Part shown: piece by piece, positions 50,274-60,020 of the stretch
How the letters are laid out: each line of letters begins with the position of its first letter
Numbering within the stretch: the first letter of the stretch is position 1
Source: Candidatus Gastranaerophilales bacterium
Lineage (GTDB): Bacteria > Cyanobacteriota > Vampirovibrionia > Gastranaerophilales > Gastranaerophilaceae
NCBI GenBank assembly: GCA_944323335.1
Contig: CALUSB010000005.1
Coordinates: 1 to 64,000, forward strand
Length of the DNA: 64,000 bases
Direction: 5' to 3'
Notes under the pieces: generated by a model
What the model was told of the DNA's origin: nothing
What the model saw: the letters and a program-made list of their open reading frames with translations, nothing else
The model's database searches: none
Program-made: the position numbers and the translations under genes

Positions 50274-50766
50274 AAATCTCCCGTGCAATTTGCTCAATAT
50301 TTTTGTTGTCCGTAACTATCTTTTCGCCTGACTTTTCATACTTTTCAAGTCTTGAAGATAAAATATCCTCAATTGTTTTTTTGGGGTCTTTTGTGTTTAA
50401 AAGCGGCCTTTGGGTTTGTTCTTTTACCCTGTCATATATTGTATGAATATCTGCGCTTAGGTAAAAGACCTCTCCCAGCGACTTTAAAATTTCAAGATTT
50501 TCTTCCTTTAGTACTGCCCCGCCCCCTGTCGAGAGAACAAAAGCTCCGTTGTTTTTAAAATTTTTTAGCTCTGAAGTTTCGATTTCTCTAAAGTAATTTT
50601 CGCCTTTGTCTTTAAAAATTTGTGTTATTTTGCCATACTTTTTTTCAATTATTTCATCAAGGTCAAAAAAATCACACTCGAGAATTTTTGCAAGCTCAAG
50701 CCCGACGCTTGTTTTGCCCGAACCCATCATACCTGTTAAAATTATGTTTTTAGATTTTTGTTGCAT
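50254..50766 (-). CDS. aroK: Shikimate kinase
   Basis: Phosphorylates shikimate. 170 residues with the P-loop IILTGMMGSGKTSVG, FFDLDEIIEKKYG (shikimate-binding Asp), FREIETSEL and STGGGAV, and the lid Arg in QRPLL. I start at ATG 50766; the TTG at 50775 has no advantage. It overlaps aroC by 17 bp and aroB by 20 bp, so all three are tightly coupled. Confidence 0.95.
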   Translation of the reverse strand: MQQKSKNIILTGMMGSGKTSVGLELAKILECDFFDLDEIIEKKYGKITQIFKDKGENYFREIETSELKNFKNNGAFVLSTGGGAVLKEENLEILKSLGEVFYLSADIHTIYDRVKEQTQRPLLNTKDPKKTIEDILSSRLEKYEKSGEKIVTDNKNIEQIAREIYEKIMR

Positions 50767-51853
50767 TGTTTTCAAAATTCTTTTTTATTTCATTAAAGTT
50801 GTCGCAGCCGAATTTTTCAAAAAATGCGTCTAAAATAACAATGGCGCACATATTTTTTACAACCGTTGCACAGGCGTCTACCGCACAGGTGTCGGCACGC
50901 TCAAAGTGGGCTGATACCGCCTCATTTGTATTAATATTTATGGAATTTAGAGCTTTTTTCATTGTGGGGATAGGTTTCATTGAGGCTTTTATGACTATAT
51001 CTTCCCCGTTTGTCATCCCGCCTTCAATGCCGCCAGAGTTATTGGTTTTTCTGTAAATTTTTTCTCCGTCAGAAAAAATTTCATCGTGCACTTGTGAACC
51101 TTTTTTATCAGCACAATCTGAGCCAAGGCCTATTTCAACGGATTTTATCGCAGGGGTGCTCATAACGGCTTGTGCTAATCTGCCGTCAAGTCTTCTGTCC
51201 CACTGGACATGGCTTCCAAGCCCTACGGGGAGATTTTTTATTGTTATTTCAACATTTCCGCCAAGGCTCTCGCCCTCTGTTTGCGCTTCTTTTACTTTTT
51301 GTTCATAGTTATTTGGGTCATATTCCCCGCCAATGGATATGACGCGCGCTTGAAAGGTTATACCAAAGTTTTTTAAAATATTTTGGCATATTGCACCGAC
51401 TGCCACCCTTGTTGTTGTTTCTCTTGCGCTTGAGCGCTCAAGTATGTTTCTTATGTCTTTTTGGCCGTATTTGACTGCTCCTGCAAAATCAGCATGCCCG
51501 GGGCGTACGTGCTCGATTTTTTTAGACTCAAGGAGTTCTTTTTCTTCTTGGGTTAGCGAATTTATATCAAGTTCTTCTACACTCATTGGTATGAGCCAGT
51601 TTTGCCAGTCGCGATTTTTTATTTCAAGACAAATCGGAGCACCCGTGGTTTTAGAAAACCTTACGCCCGAGTTAAAATGAATGGTGTCGTTTTCTATTTT
51701 CATTCTGCCGCCGCGTCCTAAGCCGCCTTGACGGGCTTTAAGTTCCGAGTTTATAAAGTCAAAATCAAGTTTAAAATTAGCTCCAATACCCTCTATTATG
51801 GCATTTAGGCACTGTCCGTGCGATTCTCCCGATGTTAAAAATCTAAGCGGCAT
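50750..51853 (-). CDS. aroC: Chorismate synthase
   Basis: Last step to chorismate, FMN-dependent. 367 residues with LTSGESHGQCLNAIIEG, ARQGGLGRGGRMKIE, RPGHADFAGAVKYG, RNILERSSARETTTRVAVGA and GGIEGGMTNGEDIVIKASMKPIPT (read as separate motifs). AAGGAG precedes the ATG. Gene order aroC-aroK-aroB is a common shikimate cluster; the first enzyme, aroF, is 17 kb away. Confidence 0.97.
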   Translation of the reverse strand: MPLRFLTSGESHGQCLNAIIEGIGANFKLDFDFINSELKARQGGLGRGGRMKIENDTIHFNSGVRFSKTTGAPICLEIKNRDWQNWLIPMSVEELDINSLTQEEKELLESKKIEHVRPGHADFAGAVKYGQKDIRNILERSSARETTTRVAVGAICQNILKNFGITFQARVISIGGEYDPNNYEQKVKEAQTEGESLGGNVEITIKNLPVGLGSHVQWDRRLDGRLAQAVMSTPAIKSVEIGLGSDCADKKGSQVHDEIFSDGEKIYRKTNNSGGIEGGMTNGEDIVIKASMKPIPTMKKALNSININTNEAVSAHFERADTCAVDACATVVKNMCAIVILDAFFEKFGCDNFNEIKKNFENNATKI

Positions 51854-51862
51854 TTTTTCTCC

Positions 51863-52600
51863 TTAAATATAAACCCATGGCACTTGTTCGCGCGCAATTA
51901 TTGTTTCTACTCCTGTTTTTGCAATCAGCCCTTGAATTAGAGGCAGTACAGGAAGTTCTGATTCAAAGTGTCCTATATCAGCCACGGCAAAGCCCTCAAC
52001 TTCAAGCGCTGCATGGAATTTTACATCGCCTGTAATATACAGGTCAATGTCATAGTCGCTCAGCGCCTCAATAAATCCGCCGCCCGCTCCTGCACTTATT
52101 GCTACATTTCTGACTGTTTGAACGCCGTTTGGGTTAATAAGTTTAATCCTGTCTGAATTAAGCGATTGCTTAACGCCTAAAACGAACTCATCAAGTGCTA
52201 TTTCATCTTTTAGGTGTGAGATTTTAATGTAATCATTAACTGTTACAAGATTTTTAAGACCCAAAACGCCGCAAAGTGCGTCGGTTGTAGAGCCGTATGT
52301 TTTATCAAGGTTTGTGTGCGCGCTATAAACACAGATATTGTGCTTAATAGCTTGAATTAGTATGTTGTTGTCTATTTTATTTAATTTATGAAAAATTGGC
52401 GGATGGTGAGTTATTATAAGGTCGCAATCGTTTGTTATTGCTTGCTCAAGGACTTCTTTCGTAAAAGAAAGTGCTACAAGTACGCGGTTTGTGTAATCAT
52501 GATGAAGATTAATCTGCCAACCCGTATTGTCCCAGCTTTCTGCAAGGTCGGGGGAGGCGTACTTTTCGATTTTTGAAATGATTTCATCCGTTTTAATCAT
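51863..52600 (-). CDS. Nif3-like dinuclear metal center hexameric protein
   Basis: 245 residues, the length of the short (YbgI-type) members without the central insert. Metal-binding motifs are visible: ESWDNTGWQ, DLIITHHPPIF, VYSAHTNLDKT, GDVKFHAALE and DIGHFESE. Some members act as GTP cyclohydrolase type I-like proteins in annotation, but the real role is unsettled. ATG 52600 has TGGAG seven bases upstream and overlaps coaBC by 8 bp. Confidence 0.9.
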   Translation of the reverse strand: MIKTDEIISKIEKYASPDLAESWDNTGWQINLHHDYTNRVLVALSFTKEVLEQAITNDCDLIITHHPPIFHKLNKIDNNILIQAIKHNICVYSAHTNLDKTYGSTTDALCGVLGLKNLVTVNDYIKISHLKDEIALDEFVLGVKQSLNSDRIKLINPNGVQTVRNVAISAGAGGGFIEALSDYDIDLYITGDVKFHAALEVEGFAVADIGHFESELPVLPLIQGLIAKTGVETIIAREQVPWVYI

Positions 52601-53756
52601 ATAAATTCTCCAAAATTGCAAGCGCTACATTATTTTTGGTTGTTTTTTCTATTTTTTGAATGTTATCTTTTTTATCTATTATCCAAACTTCGTTTTCATC
52701 GCTGCCAAGTGCTGTTTTTGCCTCATTTGCAACTATAAAATCGCACCCTTTATTTTTTATTTTTTCTTTTGCATTCTCAACGACATTTTCGCTTGAAAGG
52801 CAAAAACCTATTACTTTTTGATTTTCTTTTTTTTCTTGGCACATTGTCTTTAATATATCAGGATTTTGAACAAGTTCAAGTGTCAGAGTTTGTCCTGTTT
52901 CTTTTTTTGAGATTTTTGAATTTGAATAATTTTTTACTTTAAAATCGCTCACCGCAGCTGCCATAATAAGATAATCCGCAGTCTCTTTTATGAAATATTC
53001 CCTTGTTTTATTAAGCATATCATCGCAACTCTGTGCAAGGACTGTTTTATAGGGTTTTTCAACTGCAAAAGTTGAAACAAGAGTAACATCCGCCCCTAAA
53101 TTATAAGCGCAATCGCTAAGTGCAAGACCCATTTTGCCGGATGATGAGTTTGTAATATACCTTACAGGGTCAATAGGTTCTTTTGTGCCGCCTGCTGTTA
53201 TTACGACTTTTTTGCCTCTTAGGGGTTTATTTTCATTAACGGAGTTAAATATTTTATCAAGTGAGCACAACCTGCCCTTATCTTCCGTGCCGCAGGCAAG
53301 AAAACCGCTCTCGGGTTCAAGGATTTTGCAGCCGCAATCGGATAGTTTTTTTAAATTTTCCTGTACAAAAGGATTTTCCCACATGCCTGTATTCATTGCA
53401 GGGGCTAGAATTATCGGTTTTTCGTGTCCCAAATATGCGCAAAATACGGAAGTTAAAAGGTTATCGCAAATGCCGTTAGCGATTTTACTCAAGGTGTTTG
53501 CACTTAAGGGGGCTAATATAAATGCATCCGCCCAATTACAAAGGCTTATGTGCTCAACAGAGTCGCGCGGGTCAAATTGTGAAACGTACAGTTTGTTATT
53601 GCTGAGCGTTTCTATGCTTAAAGGAGTAACAAAGTTAAGAGCGCTTGGAGTTGCGACGACTTTTACATTGTAATCTGCTCTTTTGAACATCCTTATAAGT
53701 TCTAAGATTTTATACGCTGCAATAGATGAAGATATACCGATGAGAATGTTTTTCAT
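52593..53756 (-). CDS. coaBC: Phosphopantothenoylcysteine decarboxylase / phosphopantothenate--cysteine ligase
   Basis: Bifunctional coenzyme A biosynthesis enzyme. Residues 1-175 form the flavin decarboxylase CoaC (GISSSIAAYKILELIR, HISLCNWADAFILAPLSANTL, PAMNTGMWENP, and the Cys of FLACGTEDKGRL). Residues 180-387 form the CTP-dependent ligase CoaB (VVITAGGTKEPIDPVRYI, NSSSGKMG, VSDFKV). 387 residues is standard. The ATG overlaps the gmk stop as ATGA. Confidence 0.95.
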   Translation of the reverse strand: MKNILIGISSSIAAYKILELIRMFKRADYNVKVVATPSALNFVTPLSIETLSNNKLYVSQFDPRDSVEHISLCNWADAFILAPLSANTLSKIANGICDNLLTSVFCAYLGHEKPIILAPAMNTGMWENPFVQENLKKLSDCGCKILEPESGFLACGTEDKGRLCSLDKIFNSVNENKPLRGKKVVITAGGTKEPIDPVRYITNSSSGKMGLALSDCAYNLGADVTLVSTFAVEKPYKTVLAQSCDDMLNKTREYFIKETADYLIMAAAVSDFKVKNYSNSKISKKETGQTLTLELVQNPDILKTMCQEKKENQKVIGFCLSSENVVENAKEKIKNKGCDFIVANEAKTALGSDENEVWIIDKKDNIQKIEKTTKNNVALAILENLYD

Positions 53757-54325
53757 AGGGCACTTTCTTTCTCATAGATTTGCTGCAGCTGATTAAAAGC
53801 CTCATCTACTTTATCGTTTACAATTAAGTATTTGTAGTTTTTAGACTCTTCAAGCTCTCTTTTAACCGCTTCAAGGCGTTTTTGAATAGCATCTTCCGTT
53901 TCTGTTTTTCTACCCCTAAGGCGTTTTTCAAGTTCGTCTAAATTTGGCGGAGTTATAAAAATCGACACGCACTCGGGGTATTCTTTCATAACTTTTTTAG
54001 CGCCTTGTGCTTCTATTTCTAATACCACGCTTTTGCCTTCATTCAGGCATTTTAGTACAAAACTTTTTTTTGTGCCGTAGTAGTTGTCCGAATACTTTGC
54101 CCACTCTAGAAAATCTCCGTTTTCTATTTCTCTTTCAAATTCTTCTTTTGTTATAAAAAAATAGTTTACCCCGTCTTTTTCTTGAGGCCTTGGGGCGCGA
54201 GTGGTAGCGGATATCGAGTATATAATGTTATCTTTATTATGTTCAAAAAATTTATTCAAAACAGTCCCTTTGCCAACGCCTGAGGGACCTGTTATTACAT
54301 ACAACCTTGCTTTATTTTCTTTCAT
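53753..54325 (-). CDS. gmk: Guanylate kinase
   Basis: Phosphorylates GMP to GDP. 190 residues with the P-loop ITGPSGVGKGTVL, SISATTRAPRPQEKDGVNYFF, DFLEWAKYSDNYYGT, VVLEIEAQGA and the lid GRKTETEDAIQKRL. I start at ATG 54325: TATAAT lies six bases upstream and there is no ribosome site. Fifteen more in-frame codons reach back to 54370 but run through the promoter and into the neighbouring terminator. It heads a leftward operon with coaBC, the Nif3-like gene, aroC, aroK and aroB. No rpoZ follows it. Confidence 0.95.
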   Translation of the reverse strand: MKENKARLYVITGPSGVGKGTVLNKFFEHNKDNIIYSISATTRAPRPQEKDGVNYFFITKEEFEREIENGDFLEWAKYSDNYYGTKKSFVLKCLNEGKSVVLEIEAQGAKKVMKEYPECVSIFITPPNLDELEKRLRGRKTETEDAIQKRLEAVKRELEESKNYKYLIVNDKVDEAFNQLQQIYEKESAL

Positions 54326-54337
54326 AGACGCATTATA
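54326..54337 (-). promoter_or_regulatory. gmk operon -10 box, predicted leaderless start
   Basis: TATAAT (54337-54332) six bases before ATG 54325 on the minus strand; only a T-rich -35. It lies immediately after the terminator of the upstream gene. Confidence 0.5.
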
Positions 54338-54353
54338 CAACAATATTGCGCAT

Positions 54354-54380
54354 AAAAAAAGCGGTTTCAAACCGCTTTTT
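54354..54380 (-). terminator. Terminator of the LysM/EF-hand gene
   Basis: AAAAAGCGGTT (54356-54366) pairs with AACCGCTTTTT (54370-54380). Read leftward a seven-T run follows. It insulates the gmk promoter. Confidence 0.85.
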
Positions 54381-55128
54381 AGAATTTATCTTTTGTCATT
54401 CTGTTTGGGTCGGTAATTTGTTCATTTGATATCATACCATCAATTGTTTTGTCCATTTTATCAAATGCTTCAAACATATCTTCGACTTCATCAGAATCAA
54501 GAACGGAGTTGCCGTTGGCATCTAATTTATCAAACGCTTCTCTGAATCTGTCTTGATTTTCAGAAAGTACTTGTTGTTCGCTTGAAGTTATTCCTTGGCT
54601 ATACCAGTTTAAGAAAGCATCGTAAGTGATACCATTTTCATTGCTTAGTGATTTAAACATACCGTTTGCGATGCTTTTCAGGTTTTCTTGGTAATTATCG
54701 TCTTTGTTGAAGTCGAAGCTTTTTCCGCCGATAGAAGACAACGCTTCATCAAGTGCTTCTTGGTTGCCGTCTTTTTCATATGCTTCCATAGCATCAGCGT
54801 AGGCTTTTCTCCATTTTTCAAATTCTTCAAATATTTTGTTGTTATTTTCTTTAAAGTCGTTACCTTGTGTACCTTCTTCGTTATCTGCCGGAGCTACACC
54901 GCTGGCAGCTTTTTGTGTATTTTCTTGGGCAGGTTGTGCTCCGCCTGAGGGCTGAAATGTGTCTCCGGGCAGTTTTAAATTTTTACCTGTGAAAATCAAA
55001 TTTGGGTTTTCGATATTATTTAGCTGAGCAATCTCGTTAATTGTTTTTTGAATATCATTACCTGTTGCACCGCATTGTTCGGTTGCAATTTTCCAGAGTG
55101 TGTCGCCGCTTTGAATGGTGTAGCTCAT
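54379..55128 (-). CDS. LysM-domain protein with EF-hand-like C-terminus
   Basis: 249 residues. A LysM domain starts at residue 2 (YTIQSGDTLWKIATEQCG, then LIFTGKNLKLPG, ends near 55). A Gln/Pro/Asn linker follows, then a helical acidic domain (about 95-215) and one EF-hand loop, DANGNSVLDSDE, near residue 205, with a weaker second loop near 230. LysM binds N-acetylglucosamine polymers, yet there is no signal peptide, so either it is exported by a non-Sec route or it is cytoplasmic. GAGG precedes the ATG. Confidence 0.82.
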   Translation of the reverse strand: MSYTIQSGDTLWKIATEQCGATGNDIQKTINEIAQLNNIENPNLIFTGKNLKLPGDTFQPSGGAQPAQENTQKAASGVAPADNEEGTQGNDFKENNNKIFEEFEKWRKAYADAMEAYEKDGNQEALDEALSSIGGKSFDFNKDDNYQENLKSIANGMFKSLSNENGITYDAFLNWYSQGITSSEQQVLSENQDRFREAFDKLDANGNSVLDSDEVEDMFEAFDKMDKTIDGMISNEQITDPNRMTKDKF

Positions 55129-55270
55129 AGTTGCCTCGCAATTTTGTTTTATATACCTATTATATAAAACGTAATTTATTGAGCCAATCTTCAGTAAAAT
55201 TGCTTTTTTGTTACAAAACTTAACTATATTTGTAATATAACTTAATATTTAAAAATATATCTGCTTTATT

Positions 55271-55939
55271 TTACTCTTCTTCGTTGAGATATGCTTGAAA
55301 AGCTTGAATATTCATCTTAAATCTATCAGATGTAAGGTCAGTACCAATTGCATTTATTTCAAGTTGCCCGTCAACCGAGCCGTCTGCATTATCAAGAGTA
55401 GCATAAAATCCTTGCATTTCATTTTTTTCAAGTATGCCGTCACCATCTATATCTATAGTTTCAAATGATTTTTGTGCATAAGCACTTGCTGCGCTGTATT
55501 CTTCTTCTTCCATATTTTCTAAATTTGGTGCACCAAGCTGAGCGTTTGTATATTCTTCAAGGCTTATGCCTTCTTCGCCGTCTGTTTCCCAAGCTTCCAT
55601 ATCACCTTGGGCAAGTTTGCCTGTTTGTTCAACGTACGCTGGGACAAAAGTTTCGGCATCGCTCGGGTCATAGTCCCCTTCCATGAAGTTGAATTTATTA
55701 CCGGTTTCTTTTTCGCCCTTAAGGTAGTCAAGTTTTGCTTGGAGTTGTTCTATTTCTAAATCATCAAGCTTAGAGGATATTTCACTCTTTTCTGTTCCGC
55801 TTAAGCTGCCTTGGAGTTTTTCGGATATTTCACTCAGTTGCTTTTCAATATTATCCATAGCGCTTGCATAGTTGCTTGTATTCTCGCCATGTTTGTTTAG
55901 CCAAGCCTGCATTTGTCCGTAAACACCGTTTGTTGACAT
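55271..55939 (-). CDS. EF-hand-like acidic protein, 222 residues
   Basis: An acidic protein with a coiled-coil-like region (about 22-75) and a canonical EF-hand loop DIDGDGILEKNE near residue 165, plus a second Asp/Gly-rich stretch (DNADGSVDGQLE) near 190. The C-terminal layout is like the LysM/EF-hand protein downstream. No signal peptide and no known family. GAGAGGA lies eight bases before the ATG. It is separated from the LysM gene by 142 bp of AT-rich DNA with no clear signal. Confidence 0.78.
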   Translation of the reverse strand: MSTNGVYGQMQAWLNKHGENTSNYASAMDNIEKQLSEISEKLQGSLSGTEKSEISSKLDDLEIEQLQAKLDYLKGEKETGNKFNFMEGDYDPSDAETFVPAYVEQTGKLAQGDMEAWETDGEEGISLEEYTNAQLGAPNLENMEEEEYSAASAYAQKSFETIDIDGDGILEKNEMQGFYATLDNADGSVDGQLEINAIGTDLTSDRFKMNIQAFQAYLNEEE

Positions 55940-56024
55940 GATAAAATCCTCTCTCTTTAGATTCTTGTAATTTTATAAAAATTTTTTAAGAGAAAATATT
56001 TACTTTTTGTAAACAAATATTAAA

Positions 56025-56046
56025 AAACGGGTCATATGACCCGTTT
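56025..56046 (-). terminator. Terminator after rpoD
   Basis: A perfect 22-bp palindrome AAACGGGTCAT/ATGACCCGTTT (56025-56046), followed leftward by TTTTTTAA. It ends the dgt-dnaG-rpoD operon. Confidence 0.85.
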
Positions 56047-56050
56047 AATT

Positions 56051-57124
56051 TTATACTTCGATGTATTCTTTAAGTCTTTTTGAGCGGTTGGGGTGTCTTA
56101 GTTTTCTAAGTGCCTTTGCTTCAATTTGTCTTATACGCTCACGAGTTACGCCAAAGAGCTGCCCTACTTCTTCTAAGGTTCTTTGTCTGCCATCGTCCAT
56201 GCCAAAACGCAGTCTTAGAACATCTCTTTCGCGAGCTGAAAGGCTTCCTAAAACTTCAGCCAAATCTTCTCTTAAAAGTTCATGAGCTACAGTTTTAACG
56301 GGAGCATCGGCGTCTTTATCTTCAATAAAATCACCGAGGCGAGAATCTTCTTCTTTGCCTATAGGAGTTTCAAGAGAAAGAGGCTCTTGAGCTACTTTAA
56401 TGATTTCTCTTAATTTATTGATAGATATGCCCATCTCAACCGACAGTTCTTCTTCGGTGGGTTTTCTTGCTAATTCTTGAGCGAGTTTTCTTGTAACTTT
56501 TTTAAGTTTATTAATTGTTTCAACCATATGCACAGGGATTCTTATCGTCCTTGCCTGATCGGCAATGGCACGGGTTATAGCTTGTCTTATCCACCAAGTT
56601 GCATAGGTAGAAAATTTATAACCTCTTTCGTGGTCAAATTTTTCTGCGGCACGAATAAGACCCAAGTTGCCTTCTTGAATAAGGTCTAAAAAGAGCATGC
56701 CGCGACCTACGTATTTTTTTGCAATAGAAACAACAAGTCGCAAGTTTGCCTGTACGAGTTTTCTTTTGGCTATAGCGCCTTGGTTTCCGCCTGCAACGAT
56801 TTTTCTTGCTAAGTCTATTTCTTCATCGGCTGTAAGAAGTTTTATTCTTCCGATTTCTCTTAAATACATTCTAACAGGGTCATCAACAGATATGCCTCTT
56901 GGAGGAGTGATATCGCCGTCTTGTGAGTCTTCGTCGTCTTCTTTATCATAGAATCTGCCTGTCAAGTTGGCATCAATTGTGCTCACGCCATGACTGCTTA
57001 TAATGTTGCTGATATTATCCGTTTCAAGTCCTGCAGCGTCAAAATAGTTATCATCTGCAATCATGTCGGTGTTTTTATCAACTACGCTTATAACTGAATC
57101 ATCGGAACTTCTTTTTCTGCTCAT
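56051..57124 (-). CDS. rpoD: RNA polymerase primary sigma factor (sigma-70, RpoD/SigA)
   Basis: 357 residues. Region 1.2 [22 protein letters not shown]; region 2 with [33 protein letters not shown] (pieces) and [17 protein letters not shown]; region 3 from [13 protein letters not shown]; region 4 with LREREVL-like [16 protein letters not shown] and the helix-turn-helix [18 protein letters not shown]. The N-terminus is acidic and lacks a clear region 1.1. Position after dnaG marks it as the primary sigma. The ATG overlaps the dnaG stop (TAATG), and GGAG precedes it. Confidence 0.96.
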   Translation of the reverse strand: MSRKRSSDDSVISVVDKNTDMIADDNYFDAAGLETDNISNIISSHGVSTIDANLTGRFYDKEDDEDSQDGDITPPRGISVDDPVRMYLREIGRIKLLTADEEIDLARKIVAGGNQGAIAKRKLVQANLRLVVSIAKKYVGRGMLFLDLIQEGNLGLIRAAEKFDHERGYKFSTYATWWIRQAITRAIADQARTIRIPVHMVETINKLKKVTRKLAQELARKPTEEELSVEMGISINKLREIIKVAQEPLSLETPIGKEEDSRLGDFIEDKDADAPVKTVAHELLREDLAEVLGSLSARERDVLRLRFGMDDGRQRTLEEVGQLFGVTRERIRQIEAKALRKLRHPNRSKRLKEYIEV

Positions 57125-59007
57125 TAAGGTGTCTCCATTCTGTTTGCTTCAAATTGTTTGAAAAGTATTTTAAGCTTTTCATCTTCACTCAGGCTCTTAT
57201 CTTTTATTTTTTGCCTTAATTCGTGTTTTTTAAGCTTATTGTCTATGTTGTTAAGCCTTTCAAAAGTTTCATTAACGGCTTGTATATAATTTTCATAGTT
57301 AAGATTCTCATATTCTGTTGATGAAAAAATTTCATCCGATAGTTTTTGTTGAATGTCGGTACTGTTGTAAAACTCGCAAAAAAGTTTTTTTGCTAGTTCA
57401 TCAATATTATTTACTTCACGAAGTGCGTTGTCAATAGATGTAATAATCTTAAGATTAGCTTCGTTTTTGGGTTTATAGGTGCTTATTGCATGTGAATAAA
57501 AATTTCTTTTCTCGGGTGTGTTTGCAACAAAAGCAAGTTTTATAAGATTATTTTCCATTAATGTATATCGTGTGTTTAGGTCTTTTGCTGCGCGGTTTGA
57601 AGTTTTTTGTATATTTTGTGATACATCAACTTCTCCCTGAGGCAGCATGACTTTTCTTTTTGCTTTTTGTACTTGGTTTTTTAATATCTCTTCATCAATG
57701 TTAATTTTAAATGAAGTGTTTCTGATGTAATCGGCTAAAATTACAGGATTTTGAATTTCAGATAAAATATCGGCTATCTGTTGTACTATTTCACTTTTTT
57801 CTTGCGGTGTTGTGTCGTCTTTTATGTCTTTTAGTGTCTTATCCAGTCTGTAATCAAGAAATAACGGGGCATTTTGTATGTGTTTTTTGTACTCTTGTGC
57901 TCCGAATTCTCTTATAAACTCATCGGGGTCTTTGCCGCCAACTTGAGATACGACGTGAATTTCGCAAACCGAGTCGCTATTTTCACTGTAGCTTGAATCA
58001 TATTGTTTAATATCGCCAAGACTTGAGAATATGTTTTTTATAACTTCGGCTCCCGCTTTTGTTGCTTTTTGACCGGCGCTATCAGAATCAAAGGCAAGGT
58101 AGATTTTTCTTGAGGGACTGTATCTTGCAATGAGTTTTATATGCTGCGGGGTAAGAGCAGTACCGCAGGAAGCTACGGCGTTTTGAACTCCTGCGCAGTG
58201 AGCGGATATTACATCAAAATACCCCTCCATAATGACAACGGAGTCCTCTTGTTTTATGTAGTCTTTGGCACGATTTAGGCCAAAGAGCACAGAGCTTTTG
58301 TTGTATATTGAAGAATCAGGCGAGTTAAGGTATTTTGGATTTTGCCCGTCCATAATCGCACGTGCGCCAAAAGCTATTGTATTTGAGTTTACATCCATAA
58401 TGGGGATAATAATTCTGTTTTTAAACCTGTCTAAGAAATCTCCGTTTTTTTCATACAAAAGACCTGCTTTATACATTTCATCGTTTGTATATTTTTTCTC
58501 TCTTAAATATTCTTTAAGCTCAAAATTTGAATTCGGCGCAAGTCCTAAGAAAAATTTACCTATCGCAACTTCTCCGACTCCTCTTTTTTCAAGGTATTCA
58601 AGAGCGCGCTCATTTTTTAAAAGATTGTTATGATAAAACTTCATAGCTTCATCCATAGCACCAAGAAGTCTTTCTTTTTCTTCTTTGTATTTAGATGAAT
58701 CTTTAGAAGATTTAGGCAGCTCAATTCCTAAGGCTGCGGCTTGCTCTTCTATCACTTCTTTAAAGTTTTGATTGTTTATTTTCATAAGGAAAGCAAGAAC
58801 ATCTCCGCCCTCTCCGCAGCCAAAGCATTTAAAAATCTGGCGCGACGGGGTAACAACAAAAGAAGGTGTCTTTTCGTTGTGAAACGGGCACAAGCCGCTG
58901 TAGTTGTGACCTGCTTTTTTTAATACAACATATTTTGAAATCACATCTACAATATCAAGGCTGTTTTTTATTTGTTCTACTGCCTGGCTGTAAGTTATTT
59001 CCGACAT
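57124..59007 (-). CDS. dnaG: DNA primase
   Basis: Makes RNA primers for replication. 627 residues: the zinc-binding domain has Cys40, His43, Cys61 and Cys64 ([23 protein letters not shown]); the catalytic core has [11 protein letters not shown] and GARAI; the TOPRIM motifs are [11 protein letters not shown] and [12 protein letters not shown]. The C-terminal helicase-binding region (about 430-627) is helical and divergent. It overlaps the dgt end by 13 bp. The dnaG-rpoD order is the conserved macromolecular synthesis arrangement. Confidence 0.96.
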   Translation of the reverse strand: MSEITYSQAVEQIKNSLDIVDVISKYVVLKKAGHNYSGLCPFHNEKTPSFVVTPSRQIFKCFGCGEGGDVLAFLMKINNQNFKEVIEEQAAALGIELPKSSKDSSKYKEEKERLLGAMDEAMKFYHNNLLKNERALEYLEKRGVGEVAIGKFFLGLAPNSNFELKEYLREKKYTNDEMYKAGLLYEKNGDFLDRFKNRIIIPIMDVNSNTIAFGARAIMDGQNPKYLNSPDSSIYNKSSVLFGLNRAKDYIKQEDSVVIMEGYFDVISAHCAGVQNAVASCGTALTPQHIKLIARYSPSRKIYLAFDSDSAGQKATKAGAEVIKNIFSSLGDIKQYDSSYSENSDSVCEIHVVSQVGGKDPDEFIREFGAQEYKKHIQNAPLFLDYRLDKTLKDIKDDTTPQEKSEIVQQIADILSEIQNPVILADYIRNTSFKINIDEEILKNQVQKAKRKVMLPQGEVDVSQNIQKTSNRAAKDLNTRYTLMENNLIKLAFVANTPEKRNFYSHAISTYKPKNEANLKIITSIDNALREVNNIDELAKKLFCEFYNSTDIQQKLSDEIFSSTEYENLNYENYIQAVNETFERLNNIDNKLKKHELRQKIKDKSLSEDEKLKILFKQFEANRMETP

Positions 59008-59945
59008 ATTTCCTTATGGGTTACAATGGCAAACTGGTCGCTCATGCCTGCAACATAGTCAATTGCACCTTGTTCACCGTAAAGATTTTTGTAATACTCA
59101 AACAATTCTGAAACTATCTTTTTGATTTTGTTTTCTTCCTGCTTTGTTTTATCACTAAAATAAACATTTTTAAACATCCAGCTCCTTAAATTGTTTAAAA
59201 AGTTTACACAAAGCTCGGACATTTTTATCTCACCTTGTCCGACACTGTTTAAGTAAATGTCTTTAATAACGGTATTTATGCGCTCAAATTTTGTATTGCC
59301 AAAGTATTCTTGAAACTCCTCGGGAATGTCATTGTATGTGATGACCTCTTCTCTTATGGCATCTTCTATATCGTGGTTTAAATATGCAATTCTATCCGCT
59401 ATTTTTACAATTTGCCCCTCAAGGGTAAAAGGTTTTCCAATTCCCGTGTGGTTTAAAATCCCGTCAAGTGTTTCTTTTGTAAGGTTTAGACCCTCTATCA
59501 CTTCAACCACTCTAACACCATGAACATTGTGTTTAAAGCCGTTTTTTGTAGCTTCCATTAAAGCCTCTTCACCGCTGTGGCCAAAGGGCGCATGTCCTAA
59601 ATCATGCCCCAGAGCAATGGCTTCTGTTAAATCTTCATTCAGGTTAAGGGCATTTGCAAGAGTTCTTGAAATTTGTGAAACTTCAAGTGTGTGAGTAAGG
59701 CGTGTTCTTAGGTGATCATTTTTAGGCGTGTAAAATACTTGAGTCTTTCTTTTTAGTCGCCTGAACGCTTTTGAGTTAATAATTCTGTCTTTATCTGTTT
59801 GAAATTCCGTCCTAAAAGGGTCTATATCATTTTCTTTTTTGTTTCTGCCTTTTGAATTGATTGATTTTTGCGCAAAACTACTTAGGGTCTCTTCCCTTTT
59901 ATAGAGCAGTTCTTTAATGTTTTTTAAGTCGGTAGTATGATGCAT
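58995..59945 (-). CDS. dgt: dGTP triphosphohydrolase-like protein
   Basis: 316 residues with FRRLKRKTQVF, LRTRLTHTLEVSQISRTLA, the HD pair in ALGHDLGHAPFGHSGEEAL, and AYLNHDIEDAI, which define the short Dgt family. It hydrolyses dNTPs to nucleosides and triphosphate and may adjust dNTP pools. It heads the dgt-dnaG-rpoD operon. There is no Shine-Dalgarno; an extended -10 (TGT-TAAAAT) lies six bases before the ATG. Confidence 0.93.
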   Translation of the reverse strand: MHHTTDLKNIKELLYKREETLSSFAQKSINSKGRNKKENDIDPFRTEFQTDKDRIINSKAFRRLKRKTQVFYTPKNDHLRTRLTHTLEVSQISRTLANALNLNEDLTEAIALGHDLGHAPFGHSGEEALMEATKNGFKHNVHGVRVVEVIEGLNLTKETLDGILNHTGIGKPFTLEGQIVKIADRIAYLNHDIEDAIREEVITYNDIPEEFQEYFGNTKFERINTVIKDIYLNSVGQGEIKMSELCVNFLNNLRSWMFKNVYFSDKTKQEENKIKKIVSELFEYYKNLYGEQGAIDYVAGMSDQFAIVTHKEICRK

Positions 59946-59957
59946 AGTGAAATTTTA
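59946..59957 (-). promoter_or_regulatory. dgt-dnaG-rpoD promoter -10, predicted leaderless start
   Basis: TAAAAT (59957-59952) preceded by TGT (extended -10), six bases, ATG 59945 on the minus strand. The -35 is weak. Confidence 0.45.
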
Positions 59958-59980
59958 ACACAAACTTAATATCAGACATA

Positions 59981-60008
59981 TTGAAATTTTATTTTTCTCA
60001 TTTATACT
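59981..60008 (+). promoter_or_regulatory. Promoter of the HEAT-repeat gene
   Basis: TTGAAA (59981-59986), 16 bp, TATACT (60003-60008). The ATG-ATG pair begins 12 bases later, so the leader is only a few bases long. Confidence 0.5.
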
Positions 60009-60020
60009 TGTAGTAAGGTT

